Assembly (NCBI GenBank): GCA_023422555.1
Contig: JAFAGQ010000381.1
Span: forward strand, 1-13,022
Length of the DNA: 13,022 nt
Direction: 5' to 3'
DNA from: Pseudomonadota bacterium
GTDB taxonomy: Bacteria; Pseudomonadota; Gammaproteobacteria; Burkholderiales; Burkholderiaceae_B
Below the pieces are notes generated by a model. That model was not told the DNA's origin. It worked only from the letters and a program-made list of their open reading frames with translations, and did not search any database. Positions 6,402-13,022 of this stretch are shown one piece after another. Position 1 is the first letter of the stretch. Each line of letters starts with the position of its first letter. A program made the position numbers and the translations under genes.

Positions 6402-7088
6402 ATGCGAATTTTAGTAATTGAAGACGACAACATCCTGGGGTCTGCCCTGCAGGAATTCTTGCGCGAGCAGGGATATGCGGTCGACTGGGTATCTAACGGA
6501 AGTCAGGTTTTCGGCGCCGTGTCGGGGCAGGTTTATCAGTTGCTGATCCTGGATCTGAATCTGCCTGATATGAACGGCCTGGAAGTATTGAAGCAACTTC
6601 GTACTCAGGGTCATCAGGAGCCCACGCTCATTCTCACGGCACGTGATGATGTCGAAGACCGGGTTGCAGGACTGGATGCCGGTGCTGATGATTATGTGAC
6701 CAAACCTTTCGAACTTTCTGAACTGGCTGCCCGAGTTCGGACTTTTGCCAGACGGCAATCCGGGCAAAGCAGTCCGGTAATTGAAGTCGGACCGTTGCAG
6801 TTTGACACGGTGGGCCGCGAAGTACGTGTTCACGGCGAGCGTCTGAACCTGTCCGTCCGTGAACTGTCTGTTCTTGAGATGTTGATGGCCCGCCCGGGGC
6901 GTGTTGTCACCAAACGTCAGATCGTCAATTCGCTCTCTGCCTGGGACGCCGATTTCAGCGAAAATGCGGTAGAAGTCTACGTCTACCGTCTGCGCAAGCG
7001 GCTTGAGGGTACCGGCACTTCCATTCAGACCGTGCGCGGCTTTGGCTATCTTCTTGAAATTGACGGGGCAGCAGGCGAGACGGCCTGA
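6402..7088 (+). CDS. OmpR/PhoB-family two-component response regulator
   Basis: This is a cytoplasmic DNA-binding regulator of 228 aa. Residues 1-115 form the receiver domain, with acidic pair D8-D9, phospho-acceptor D51 in LILDLNLP, T79 and K101 (TKPF). Residues from about 130 form the winged-helix DNA-binding domain, ending in the characteristic TVRGFGYLLE. Overall it most resembles the QseB/PmrA/TctD branch of the family. It is followed 69 nt later by a histidine kinase of the matching branch, which should be its phosphodonor. Which genes it controls cannot be read from the sequence, but kup, which overlaps the kinase gene, is the natural candidate. All catalytic residues are present. I give no gene symbol because the branch does not settle orthology. 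Confidence 0.93.
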   Translation: MRILVIEDDNILGSALQEFLREQGYAVDWVSNGSQVFGAVSGQVYQLLILDLNLPDMNGLEVLKQLRTQGHQEPTLILTARDDVEDRVAGLDAGADDYVTKPFELSELAARVRTFARRQSGQSSPVIEVGPLQFDTVGREVRVHGERLNLSVRELSVLEMLMARPGRVVTKRQIVNSLSAWDADFSENAVEVYVYRLRKRLEGTGTSIQTVRGFGYLLEIDGAAGETA

Positions 7089-7095
7089 ACAGAGA

Positions 7096-7124
7096 TTGAT
7101 CGTTGCAGGGTGATCGTCTAGAAT
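7096..7124 (+). promoter_or_regulatory. Candidate sigma-70 promoter between regulator and kinase genes
   Basis: TTGATC (7096-7101) and TAGAAT (7119-7124) are separated by exactly 17 nt, matching the consensus at 4/6 and 5/6 positions. Transcription would start near 7131. TGATCGT (7097-7103 and 7111-7117) and TTGCAGG (7103-7109 and 7131-7137) each occur twice here. If active, it would drive the kinase and kup apart from the regulator. Confidence 0.42.
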
Positions 7125-7157
7125 GGTGCCTTGCAGGATCGACTTTCCTCACATTTC

Positions 7158-8264
7158 ATGACCGAACCCAAAAAAGGCAGTGCCCGGCGTAGCAGCTCCT
7201 TTCTTCAGAAAGGCTCGCTTTTTCGCCATCTGATCATCCGGCTGATTCCTGCGCTGCTGGTTCTCATTATTCTTGACTTCAGTGCCACCTTGCTGATCAT
7301 GCAGGATGCGCTTGACTGGGTCGTCAAGGATATTTTTCTCGTCATAATTATCGGCCAGGTTTTACTGATTGCGCTTTTTGCATGGCTGGTGTTTTATGGC
7401 GTGCGATCCGGGCTTCGCTCGGTGAATCTTCTTGCTCAGGAAATTGCCCAGCGCTCAGAAGAAGACCTGCAGCCCATCGAACTGCATAACGTCCCCACTG
7501 AATTGCTACCCCTGCTGGATCGACTGAACGATCTTTTCCGCAAGCTGGATGAATCCCTGGTCGCGCAACGCCGGTTTATCGGCCATGCTGCGCATCAGTT
7601 TCGTACGCCGCTGGCAGGCCTTCGTCTGGAATCCGAACTCATGCTCGCGCGCAGCTTGCCGGATGATGTGCGGGAGCGCGCAGAACGCATCAAAACCATC
7701 AGTAACCGACTGATCCATCTGGGCCAGCAACTGCTTGTACTTGCGCGAGCTGATCCCGGTATCCGGCCCCAGGACGTCTTTACGCGAATCAATCTGTGTG
7801 AATGGGTTCAGAATGCCGGTCTGGAATGGGTTCCCAGGACGCGTCAGCATGGCATTGATCTGTACCTGGACGCCCCCGAGACGGATGTCTGGATTGACGG
7901 CGATGCCTTGCTGCTTGAGGAGTTGCTGGGCAACCTGATTGATAATGCGCTCAAGTATGCCAAGGGGGCGAAGAGTATATCGCTCACGGTTGGCTCCAAT
8001 CCGCCTTCGCTGACGGTCAGGGACGACGGTTGCGGGATTGATCCGGAAGATGCCTCGCAGATCTTTGATGCCTTCTATCGATCTCCTAAGGCCGGAGCCA
8101 CGGGCACCGGACTGGGTCTGACCATTGTGCGGGAAATTACGCGTGCCCACGGCGCATGGTGGAGTCTTCTTAGCCGACCTCAGATTCAGGGCACGCAAAT
8201 CACGGTGATTTTTCCGGGTCCGCGTATCGGAACCCGACTGACCCGTTCCAAAGGGGAAAAATAG
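7158..8264 (+). CDS. Sensor histidine kinase with minimal periplasmic loop (TctE/QseC-like)
   Basis: This inner-membrane kinase is the likely partner of the upstream response regulator. From ATG 7158 it has 368 aa. Transmembrane helices are at about 24-48 and 58-82, joined by only about 10 residues, so the usual periplasmic sensor domain is absent and sensing must be intramembrane, cytoplasmic or through a partner. A HAMP-like linker leads to the H-box AAHQFRTPL, with phospho-acceptor H146. The N-box has N263 in LIDNALKYA, the G1 box is DDGCGID (289-295) and the G2 box is GTGLGL (316-321), so the catalytic core is intact. A TTG at 7131 opens the frame earlier, but I prefer the ATG because a candidate promoter would start transcription at about 7131. 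Neither start has a clear ribosome site. The stop TAG shares its G with the kup start codon. Confidence 0.92.
   Translation: MTEPKKGSARRSSSFLQKGSLFRHLIIRLIPALLVLIILDFSATLLIMQDALDWVVKDIFLVIIIGQVLLIALFAWLVFYGVRSGLRSVNLLAQEIAQRSEEDLQPIELHNVPTELLPLLDRLNDLFRKLDESLVAQRRFIGHAAHQFRTPLAGLRLESELMLARSLPDDVRERAERIKTISNRLIHLGQQLLVLARADPGIRPQDVFTRINLCEWVQNAGLEWVPRTRQHGIDLYLDAPETDVWIDGDALLLEELLGNLIDNALKYAKGAKSISLTVGSNPPSLTVRDDGCGIDPEDASQIFDAFYRSPKAGATGTGLGLTIVREITRAHGAWWSLLSRPQIQGTQITVIFPGPRIGTRLTRSKGEK
8251..8256 (+). promoter_or_regulatory. Ribosome binding site deciding the GTG start of kup
   Basis: AAGGGG lies 7 nt before the GTG at 8264, still inside the kinase coding sequence. It supports GTG as the kup start and a coupled stop/start overlap. 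Confidence 0.7.
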
Positions 8265-10144
8265 TGCAACCCGATTCACGTAAATCACCGGGCGCTGGCG
8301 TGCTGCTCGGTGCACTTGGCGTTGTCTATGGTGATATCGGGACAAGCCCGCTGTATACCATTCAGGCAAGTCTGAATGGAGCAAAGGCGGGAACGGGCGA
8401 AGAGGCCATACTTGGCATTCTGTCAATCCTGTTCTGGCTGGTCATGATTGTGGTGTCAGTCAAATATGTGATTCTGGTGCTGCGTGCCGACAATAAAGGC
8501 GAGGGTGGGGTACTGGCGCTCATGGAGCTGGCCATCCGCAACATCCGGCCCAAATACCGATCTGTGCTGCTGGTATTGGGTATTTTCGGTGCCTGCCTTT
8601 TTTACGGGGACAGCGTCATTACGCCGGCCATTTCAGTCCTATCGGCGCTCGAAGGCATCAGTGTTGTATCGGATCAGTTCGACAATTGGATTTTGCCTCT
8701 GGCGGTCGTGATTCTGATCGCGCTGTTTGTGATCCAGTCGCGAGGTACCGGAATGGTGGGAAAGCTGTTCGGACCCGTGATGCTGGTCTGGTTTCTTTCC
8801 CTGGCGCTTCTGGGTATCTGGAATATTATCGACAATCCAGTCGTACTGCGTGCGCTTGAACCGGTGTACGCTTTCCGCCTCATCCTGCGCGATCCTTTAC
8901 ACAGTTTTCTGTTGCTGGGCTATGTTGTCCTGGCCCTGACCGGGGCAGAAGCGCTTTACGCAGATATGGGGCATTTCGGACGTCCTGCGATCAGTCGCGC
9001 CTGGTTCTGGCTGGTGCTTCCAGCGCTGTTGTTGTGTTATTTCGGTCAGGGGGCGGTTGTGATCAATAATCCCGCTGCCATCAGGAATCCATTTTTCATG
9101 TCCGTGCCTGTCTGGGGTCAGCTTCCCATGGTCATCCTGGCGACACTGGCCACCGTGATTGCATCACAGGCTGTCATCTCGGGTGCCTTCTCGGTAACGC
9201 GTCAGGCGGTGCAGATTGGCTTGTGGCCGCGCATGGTGATTCAGCATACCTCAAGTGAAGAGCAGGGGCAGATCTATCTGCCGCGTGTGAATGCGCTGCT
9301 GTTTATCGCTGTGATTGTGCTTGTGCTGACTTTTCAGAGCTCAGAGAAACTTGCCCATGCTTATGGATTTGCGGTGACGGGGACCATGCTATGTACATCG
9401 ATTCTGGCTTTCAGTGTCATGCCGGGCATGTATCGCGGCTTTCGCCGCAAAATCGTGTATGTGATGCTGTGCGTGTTTCTGCTGATCGACATTCTTCTGT
9501 TCGCCGCCAACGCGATCAAGATAGAGGAAGGAGGCTGGCTGCCTCTGTTAATTGCTGTGGCCCTGTTTACGCTGATGATGACCTGGCGCAAGGGCAGGGA
9601 GCGTCTGGAAAGAATCGATCTGGACGAGGCTCAGCAACTGGCACCGTTTCTGAATATCCTGCTAAGCGACACGATTCCCAGGGTGCCCGGCACCGCGGTC
9701 TTTATGCATTCGAATCCTCAGCGTGTACCCTCAGCACTGTTGCATAATCTGAAGCACAATAAAGTGTTGCATGAGCAGCTGGTTTTTCTTTCGGTAAAAA
9801 GTGCAGATGTGCCGTTTATTGGTGCAGACGAGCGTTTTGTGATTGAAGAGGTCAATACAAACGCATGGCAGGTCACTGCAACTTACGGTTTCAAGCAGGA
9901 GCCCAATGTGCCCGAGGTGCTGCAACAGGTGCAGGCAGCGCATCCGCAGATTGATCTGTCACCCATGGTGGTTTCGTATTTCATGTCGCGTCAGACCATC
10001 ATGGTGTCCAGTCGCGTGCCACTGCCAGGACGTTACCTGCGCCGCTTGTTTGCCTTTATGTCCCGTAATGCGGCCCGCAGCACTCGCTTCTATAAAATTC
10101 CGCCTAATCGCGTGATTGAGATGGGCATTCAGGTGGAGCTGTAA
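8264..10144 (+). CDS. kup: Kup-type low-affinity potassium uptake permease
   Basis: This inner-membrane K+ transporter of the KUP/HAK/KT family takes up K+, probably by H+ symport. At 626 aa it is close to the 622 aa of E. coli Kup. The family hallmarks are in place: GVVYGDIGTSPLYT (19-32) in the first helix, DNKGEGG (76-82), FYGDSVITPAIS (from 113) and the LTGAEALYADMGHFG region. About twelve hydrophobic helices fill residues 14-450. A soluble cytoplasmic C-terminal domain begins near the basic TWRKGRERLERID and ends IEMGIQVEL. The start is GTG with a good AAGGGG ribosome site. It overlaps the histidine kinase stop by one base (TAGTG), so its translation is probably coupled to the sensor. 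Kup is often a stand-alone gene, which makes this linkage notable. A strong hairpin terminator follows. Confidence 0.97.
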   Translation: MQPDSRKSPGAGVLLGALGVVYGDIGTSPLYTIQASLNGAKAGTGEEAILGILSILFWLVMIVVSVKYVILVLRADNKGEGGVLALMELAIRNIRPKYRSVLLVLGIFGACLFYGDSVITPAISVLSALEGISVVSDQFDNWILPLAVVILIALFVIQSRGTGMVGKLFGPVMLVWFLSLALLGIWNIIDNPVVLRALEPVYAFRLILRDPLHSFLLLGYVVLALTGAEALYADMGHFGRPAISRAWFWLVLPALLLCYFGQGAVVINNPAAIRNPFFMSVPVWGQLPMVILATLATVIASQAVISGAFSVTRQAVQIGLWPRMVIQHTSSEEQGQIYLPRVNALLFIAVIVLVLTFQSSEKLAHAYGFAVTGTMLCTSILAFSVMPGMYRGFRRKIVYVMLCVFLLIDILLFAANAIKIEEGGWLPLLIAVALFTLMMTWRKGRERLERIDLDEAQQLAPFLNILLSDTIPRVPGTAVFMHSNPQRVPSALLHNLKHNKVLHEQLVFLSVKSADVPFIGADERFVIEEVNTNAWQVTATYGFKQEPNVPEVLQQVQAAHPQIDLSPMVVSYFMSRQTIMVSSRVPLPGRYLRRLFAFMSRNAARSTRFYKIPPNRVIEMGIQVEL

Positions 10145-10223
10145 GCGACTCACCAGCTACTTTGGTCGGGCATAATGTGTGGTCTATCGATCAGCCTGAC
10201 CTCTAACCGATTCTCCAATGTAA

Positions 10224-10246
10224 AACCGCCGGCAGTGCCGGCGGTT
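10224..10246. terminator. Bidirectional hairpin terminator between kup and argG
   Basis: AACCGCCGGC (10224-10233) and GCCGGCGGTT (10237-10246) form a 10-bp perfect stem with an AGT loop. Read leftward, the stem is followed by a TTTTA tract, a classic intrinsic terminator for argG. Read rightward it is followed by CTTCG, a poorer tail for kup. The location between convergent genes fits shared use. Confidence 0.8.
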
Positions 10247-10284
10247 CTTCGTCCTGTTTGGCAGAACGTTTGATGTCGGGATGT

Positions 10285-10338
10285 GCCGAACTTCCTGTCA
10301 GGCCGCGTTATCGAAAACCCGGAAAACAGGAAGTTGGC
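10285..10338. repeat. Long inverted repeat just downstream of argG
   Basis: AACTTCCTGT (10289-10298) and ACAGGAAGTT (10326-10335) are perfect 10-bp complements. The stem extends to 13 bp (GCC at 10285-10287 with GGC at 10336-10338) if G10288 is bulged. The loop is 27 nt. On the argG transcript it begins about 12 nt after the stop codon and precedes the terminator at 10224-10246. It may be a 3'-protecting stem, a backup terminator or a repeat-family copy. Confidence 0.6.
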
Positions 10339-10349
10339 GCAACCGATGC

Positions 10350-11570
10350 TTACTTGCGTCCTGCAGTGTGCTCGATGCGCATGCGCAGGGCATTCAGTTT
10401 GATGAAGCCGCCGGCATCTGCCTGGTTGTAGGCGCCGCCGTCATCGTCAAAGGTGGCAATATTCTTGTCGAACAGCGTATTTTTTGAATCACGTGCCACA
10501 GTGTACACATTGCCTTTATACAGTTTGAGGCGTACCCAGCCGTTGACGAACTCCTGAGAGTGGTCGATCAGTACCTGCAGTGCCTTGCGCTCTGGAGACC
10601 ACCAATAGCCGTTATATACCAGCGATGCGTAGCGGGGCATCAGGTCATCTTTCAGGTGGGCTACTTCACGATCCAGCGTAATGGATTCGATAGCGCGGTG
10701 GCCGCGCAGCATGATGGTTCCGCCGGGTGTTTCGTAGCAGCCGCGGGACTTCATGCCCACATAGCGATTCTCGACCAGATCAAGACGGCCGATGCCATGT
10801 TTGCCACCCAGTTCGTTCAGTTTGGTCAGAACTTGTGCTGGCGTCAGTTTTTCACCATTGATGCTGACGATGTCGCCACGCTCATATTCCAGATCAACGT
10901 ACTCAGGGGTGTCCGGCGCTTCTTCAGGAGAAACGGTCCAGCGCCACATACTTTCTTCGGCTTCGGCTTTGGGGTCTTCCAGATGGCGACCTTCGAAGCT
11001 GATGTGCAGCAGGTTGGCGTCCATAGAGTAAGGGGCGCCGCCATTTTTGTGCTTCATGTCGATTTCAATACCGGCTTTTTCTGCGTAGGCCAGCAGTTTC
11101 TCGCGGGAGAGCAGGTCCCATTCGCGCCATGGGGCAATGACCTTGATGGACGGGTTCAGGGCATAGTATCCCAGTTCAAAACGGACCTGATCGTTGCCTT
11201 TGCCGGTCGCACCGTGTGATACGGCATCTGCACCAACCTGGTTGGCAATTTCGATCTGACGTTTGGCAATCAGCGGACGTGCAATTGAGGTGCCCAGCAG
11301 GTACTCGCCTTCATAAACGGCATTGGCGCGGAACATAGGGAACACGAAATCGCGCACGAATTCTTCGCGCAGATCGTCAATAAAAATGTTCTCGGGTTTG
11401 ATGCCAAACTTTTCTGCCTTGCGTCGTGCCGGCTCCAGCTCTTCGCCCTGGCCGATATCGGCAGTAAAGGTAATAACTTCACACTGATACGTATCTTGCA
11501 GCCATTTCAGAATGACAGAGGTATCAAGGCCGCCGGAATAGGCGAGAACAACTTTTTTGACTTCGCTCAT
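10350..11570 (-). CDS. argG: Argininosuccinate synthase
   Basis: ArgG condenses citrulline with aspartate, using ATP, to argininosuccinate, the penultimate step of arginine synthesis, in the cytoplasm. The 406-aa product has the N-type ATP pyrophosphatase P-loop AYSGGLDTS (10-18) and the second family signature GATGKGNDQVRFE (120-132), plus substrate-region motifs such as SRGCYETPGGT. Length and motifs match an intact standard bacterial enzyme. The ATG at 11570 gives the usual start MSEVKKVVLAYSGG. Only a weak GAG precedes it. argF lies upstream in the same direction with a 58-nt gap, so the two are probably one operon. Transcription should stop at the hairpin at 10224-10246. The long rightward open frame 10560-11219 is its antisense shadow. 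Confidence 0.97.
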   Translation of the reverse strand: MSEVKKVVLAYSGGLDTSVILKWLQDTYQCEVITFTADIGQGEELEPARRKAEKFGIKPENIFIDDLREEFVRDFVFPMFRANAVYEGEYLLGTSIARPLIAKRQIEIANQVGADAVSHGATGKGNDQVRFELGYYALNPSIKVIAPWREWDLLSREKLLAYAEKAGIEIDMKHKNGGAPYSMDANLLHISFEGRHLEDPKAEAEESMWRWTVSPEEAPDTPEYVDLEYERGDIVSINGEKLTPAQVLTKLNELGGKHGIGRLDLVENRYVGMKSRGCYETPGGTIMLRGHRAIESITLDREVAHLKDDLMPRYASLVYNGYWWSPERKALQVLIDHSQEFVNGWVRLKLYKGNVYTVARDSKNTLFDKNIATFDDDGGAYNQADAGGFIKLNALRMRIEHTAGRK

Positions 11571-11628
11571 TGGGAACTCGTAAATTAGCAGGTTGTAATA
11601 AATAACTCGGTAGGCATTTTAACGCGTT

Positions 11629-12597
11629 TCAGGAACGCTGTTCGCCGGACACGGCCGTGTCGGCCAATCGTCCGAGCAGCAGAAATTCCATCAGCGCCTT
11701 CTGTGCGTGCAGGCGGTTTTCGGCTTCGTCCCAGACCACGCTTTGTGGACCATCGATGACATCGCCGGTGACTTCTTCGCCCCGGTGGGCCGGCAAACAG
11801 TGCATGAAGAGGGCATCCGGCTGGGCAACCTGCATAACCTGGCTGTTGACCTGCCAGTTTTTGAACGCCCGCTTGCGCTTTTCGTTCTCTTCTTCGTACC
11901 CCATGCTGGTCCAGACATCGGTTGTGACCAGATCGGCGCCTTTGCAGGCTGCTTGCGGGTCGTCAAACTGTTCCAGAACATCGGCGGAGACGCCTGCGAT
12001 ACGTTCGTCTTCCAGACGATAGCCCTTGGGAGCGGATACGTGCATTTTGAAACCGAGCAGTTCGGCTGCCTGGATCCAGGTGTACGCCATATTGTTGGCA
12101 TCGCCAATCCAGGCGACTGTTTTTCCCTGAATGGAACCGCGATGTTCCATATATGTGAGGATATCGGCCAGGATCTGGCAGGGATGAAATTCGTTGGTCA
12201 GCCCGTTGATGACAGGAACGCGCGAATGCGCGGCAAAGCGCTCAATGCGTGTCTGCTCGAAGGTACGGATCATGACGATATCGACCATGCGGGAGATAAC
12301 GCGCGCGGTGTCTTCAATAGGCTCAGAACGGCCAAGCTGCGAGTCGGTGGTGGTCAGGTGAATGACCGAGCCGCCCATCTGGTACATGCCGGCTTCAAAC
12401 GAGACGCGGGTGCGGGTACTGGCTTTCTCAAAGACCATGGCGAGCGTGCGGTCGTGCAAGGGCATGTGCGGCTCGTATCGTTTGAATTTGCTTTTGATGA
12501 TGAGCGCGCGGTTAAGCACATACAGGAGCTCGTCAGAAGTAAAGTCTTTGATCTGAAGGAAGTGCCGCATCGGGCCGGTCGATTGCAAAGTTGTCAT
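11629..12597 (-). CDS. argF: Ornithine carbamoyltransferase
   Basis: ArgF makes citrulline from ornithine and carbamoyl phosphate in the cytoplasm, the step feeding the adjacent argG product. From ATG at 12597 it has 322 aa. It contains the carbamoyl-phosphate loop STRTR (60-64), HPCQ (138-141), the ornithine-region DVWTSMG (227-233) and the catalytic HCLPAHRGEEV (266-276). The frame stays open upstream to 12774, but that extension would add a hydrophobic stretch foreign to this soluble enzyme. MTTLQSTGPMRHFLQ looks like the N-terminus I remember for related betaproteobacterial enzymes. No Shine-Dalgarno is evident, and M10 (12570) is an alternative start. It could be a catabolic OTCase by sequence alone, but the argG neighbour argues for biosynthesis. 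I see no ArgR-type box upstream. Confidence 0.95.
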   Translation of the reverse strand: MTTLQSTGPMRHFLQIKDFTSDELLYVLNRALIIKSKFKRYEPHMPLHDRTLAMVFEKASTRTRVSFEAGMYQMGGSVIHLTTTDSQLGRSEPIEDTARVISRMVDIVMIRTFEQTRIERFAAHSRVPVINGLTNEFHPCQILADILTYMEHRGSIQGKTVAWIGDANNMAYTWIQAAELLGFKMHVSAPKGYRLEDERIAGVSADVLEQFDDPQAACKGADLVTTDVWTSMGYEEENEKRKRAFKNWQVNSQVMQVAQPDALFMHCLPAHRGEEVTGDVIDGPQSVVWDEAENRLHAQKALMEFLLLGRLADTAVSGEQRS

Positions 12598-12639
12598 GGC
12601 AGGATGGTAGGTTGCTAACGAAAACAGAAAATTCAGAAA

Positions 12640-12671
12640 AACAAAAAACACGAGTCCCGGCGGCATCCGGG
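12640..12671 (-). promoter_or_regulatory. Hairpin followed by T-rich tract in the argF leader
   Basis: On the minus strand CCCGG and CCGGG (plus positions 12667-12671 and 12656-12660) form a 5-bp stem with a 6-nt loop. After 7 nt comes a T-rich run (TTTTTTGTTTTT) at about 12649-12638. This resembles a weak attenuator or leader terminator before the argF start at 12597. The 7-nt gap between stem and T run is longer than normal for an intrinsic terminator. Confidence 0.3.
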
Positions 12672-12767
12672 CAGGAGCACACCAGGTCATTGTCTTGAGT
12701 TGGATTTCGGCCACAAAGCGTAAGGGGAATATCGGTGGTTTCTTTCCTATAACCCCATGAAACGCAG

Positions 12768-12794
12768 GTGACACCAGACGCTATCATATACAAT
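12768..12794 (+). promoter_or_regulatory. Candidate promoter for the DUF3579-type gene
   Basis: GTGACA (12768-12773) and TACAAT (12789-12794) each match sigma-70 consensus hexamers at 5/6 positions, but the 15-nt spacer is shorter than optimal. A start near 12801 would give a leader of about 65 nt before the coding start at 12865. Confidence 0.35.
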
Positions 12795-12864
12795 TCTGTC
12801 TTTAGTATATCTTTGTTCTCAGGCCGTTTATTGCGCAAGAGACTTTTTTCTGAAGATAATTGAA

Positions 12865-13022
12865 GTGCAACAGTTAATTATCCATGGGGTGACCGACGAG
12901 GGCCAGCGCTTTCGCCCAAGCGACTGGGCGGAACGGCTTGCGGGTGTGATGTCGCAGTTCAGGCCCGGCGGCGTTGTGGGGCCGGGAAATCACATTACCT
13001 ATTCGCCCTACGTGGTGCCCAA
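12865..13022 (+). CDS. DUF3579-family protein, N-terminal part, truncated by window end
   Basis: The visible 52 residues include HGVTDEGQRFRPSDWAERLAGVMSQF and ITYSPYV, which I recognise as the start of the conserved DUF3579 family of betaproteobacteria, found beside argF in related genomes. The family has no established function. No ATG is available. The frame is open from just after a TGA at 12769, and GTG at 12865 is the only standard start before the conserved core, with GAAG 9 nt upstream as a ribosome site. It is divergent from argF across a 267-nt gap. The insert GGVVGPGN between the SQFRP and ITYSPY parts seems longer than in relatives I recall, though I cannot align them. The rest of the gene lies beyond the window. 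Confidence 0.8.
   Translation, partial: MQQLIIHGVTDEGQRFRPSDWAERLAGVMSQFRPGGVVGPGNHITYSPYVVP

Noticed and set aside
7131..7157. TTG start for the histidine kinase
   Set aside because: There is no ribosome site, and a candidate promoter places the transcript start at about this base. ATG 7158 is simpler, although not proven.
10560..11219. Rightward open frame (219 aa) opposite argG
   Set aside because: It is a shadow of argG with no independent evidence.
11707..12618. Long rightward open frame (303 aa) opposite argF
   Set aside because: It is antisense to a clearly conserved enzyme and has no ribosome site or recognisable domain. Such frames arise from codon bias of the real gene.
12598..12774. 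In-frame N-terminal extension of argF giving 381 aa
   Set aside because: It adds a hydrophobic segment and leader-like composition to a soluble cytosolic enzyme. ATG 12597 gives the length and N-terminus expected for the family.

Overview
The window looks like the chromosome of a betaproteobacterium (Burkholderiales). The best guess is Alcaligenaceae, perhaps Advenella-like. This rests on moderate GC content, the argF-argG pair with a DUF3579-type gene divergent from argF, and argF/argG protein sequences that resemble my memory of Bordetella-type enzymes. The genus is inference. No integrase, transposase, phage gene or CRISPR array is visible.

Layout, left to right. (1) The window opens inside a tRNA-Val(UAC) gene, followed by a strong intrinsic terminator. 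(2) Positions 115-1946 hold only small genes I do not recognise: a rightward membrane-anchored 107-aa protein (421-744), an uncertain overlapping 63-aa frame, and a leftward pair (108 aa at 1217-1543 and 74 aa at 943-1167). The convergent gap at 866-942 contains tandem and inverted repeats. (3) sbcD and sbcC (1947-6169) encode the Mre11/Rad50-type nuclease-ATPase that cleaves hairpins and processes DNA ends. (4) An OmpR-family response regulator (6402-7088) and a TctE/QseC-like histidine kinase with almost no periplasmic domain (7158-8264) come next. The kinase stop codon overlaps by one base the GTG start of kup (8264-10144), a K+ uptake permease. This is the most suggestive functional grouping here, a possible dedicated regulator and transporter unit for potassium. 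(5) A GC-rich hairpin terminator separates kup from two convergent, leftward arginine biosynthesis genes, argG (10350-11570) and, upstream of it, argF (11629-12597). (6) At the right edge a DUF3579-family gene begins rightward, divergent from argF, and is cut off by the window end.

How the genes work together. SbcC and SbcD form one complex and are nearly contiguous (2-nt gap). ArgF makes citrulline from ornithine and carbamoyl phosphate, and ArgG condenses citrulline with aspartate, so argF-argG encodes consecutive steps of the pathway. The regulator, kinase and kup run in one direction, with a possible extra promoter between regulator and kinase and possible regulator-binding repeats upstream of the regulator. 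No clearly novel multi-gene system is demonstrated. The best leads are the sensor-kup coupling and the unrecognised small-gene cluster beside the tRNA.
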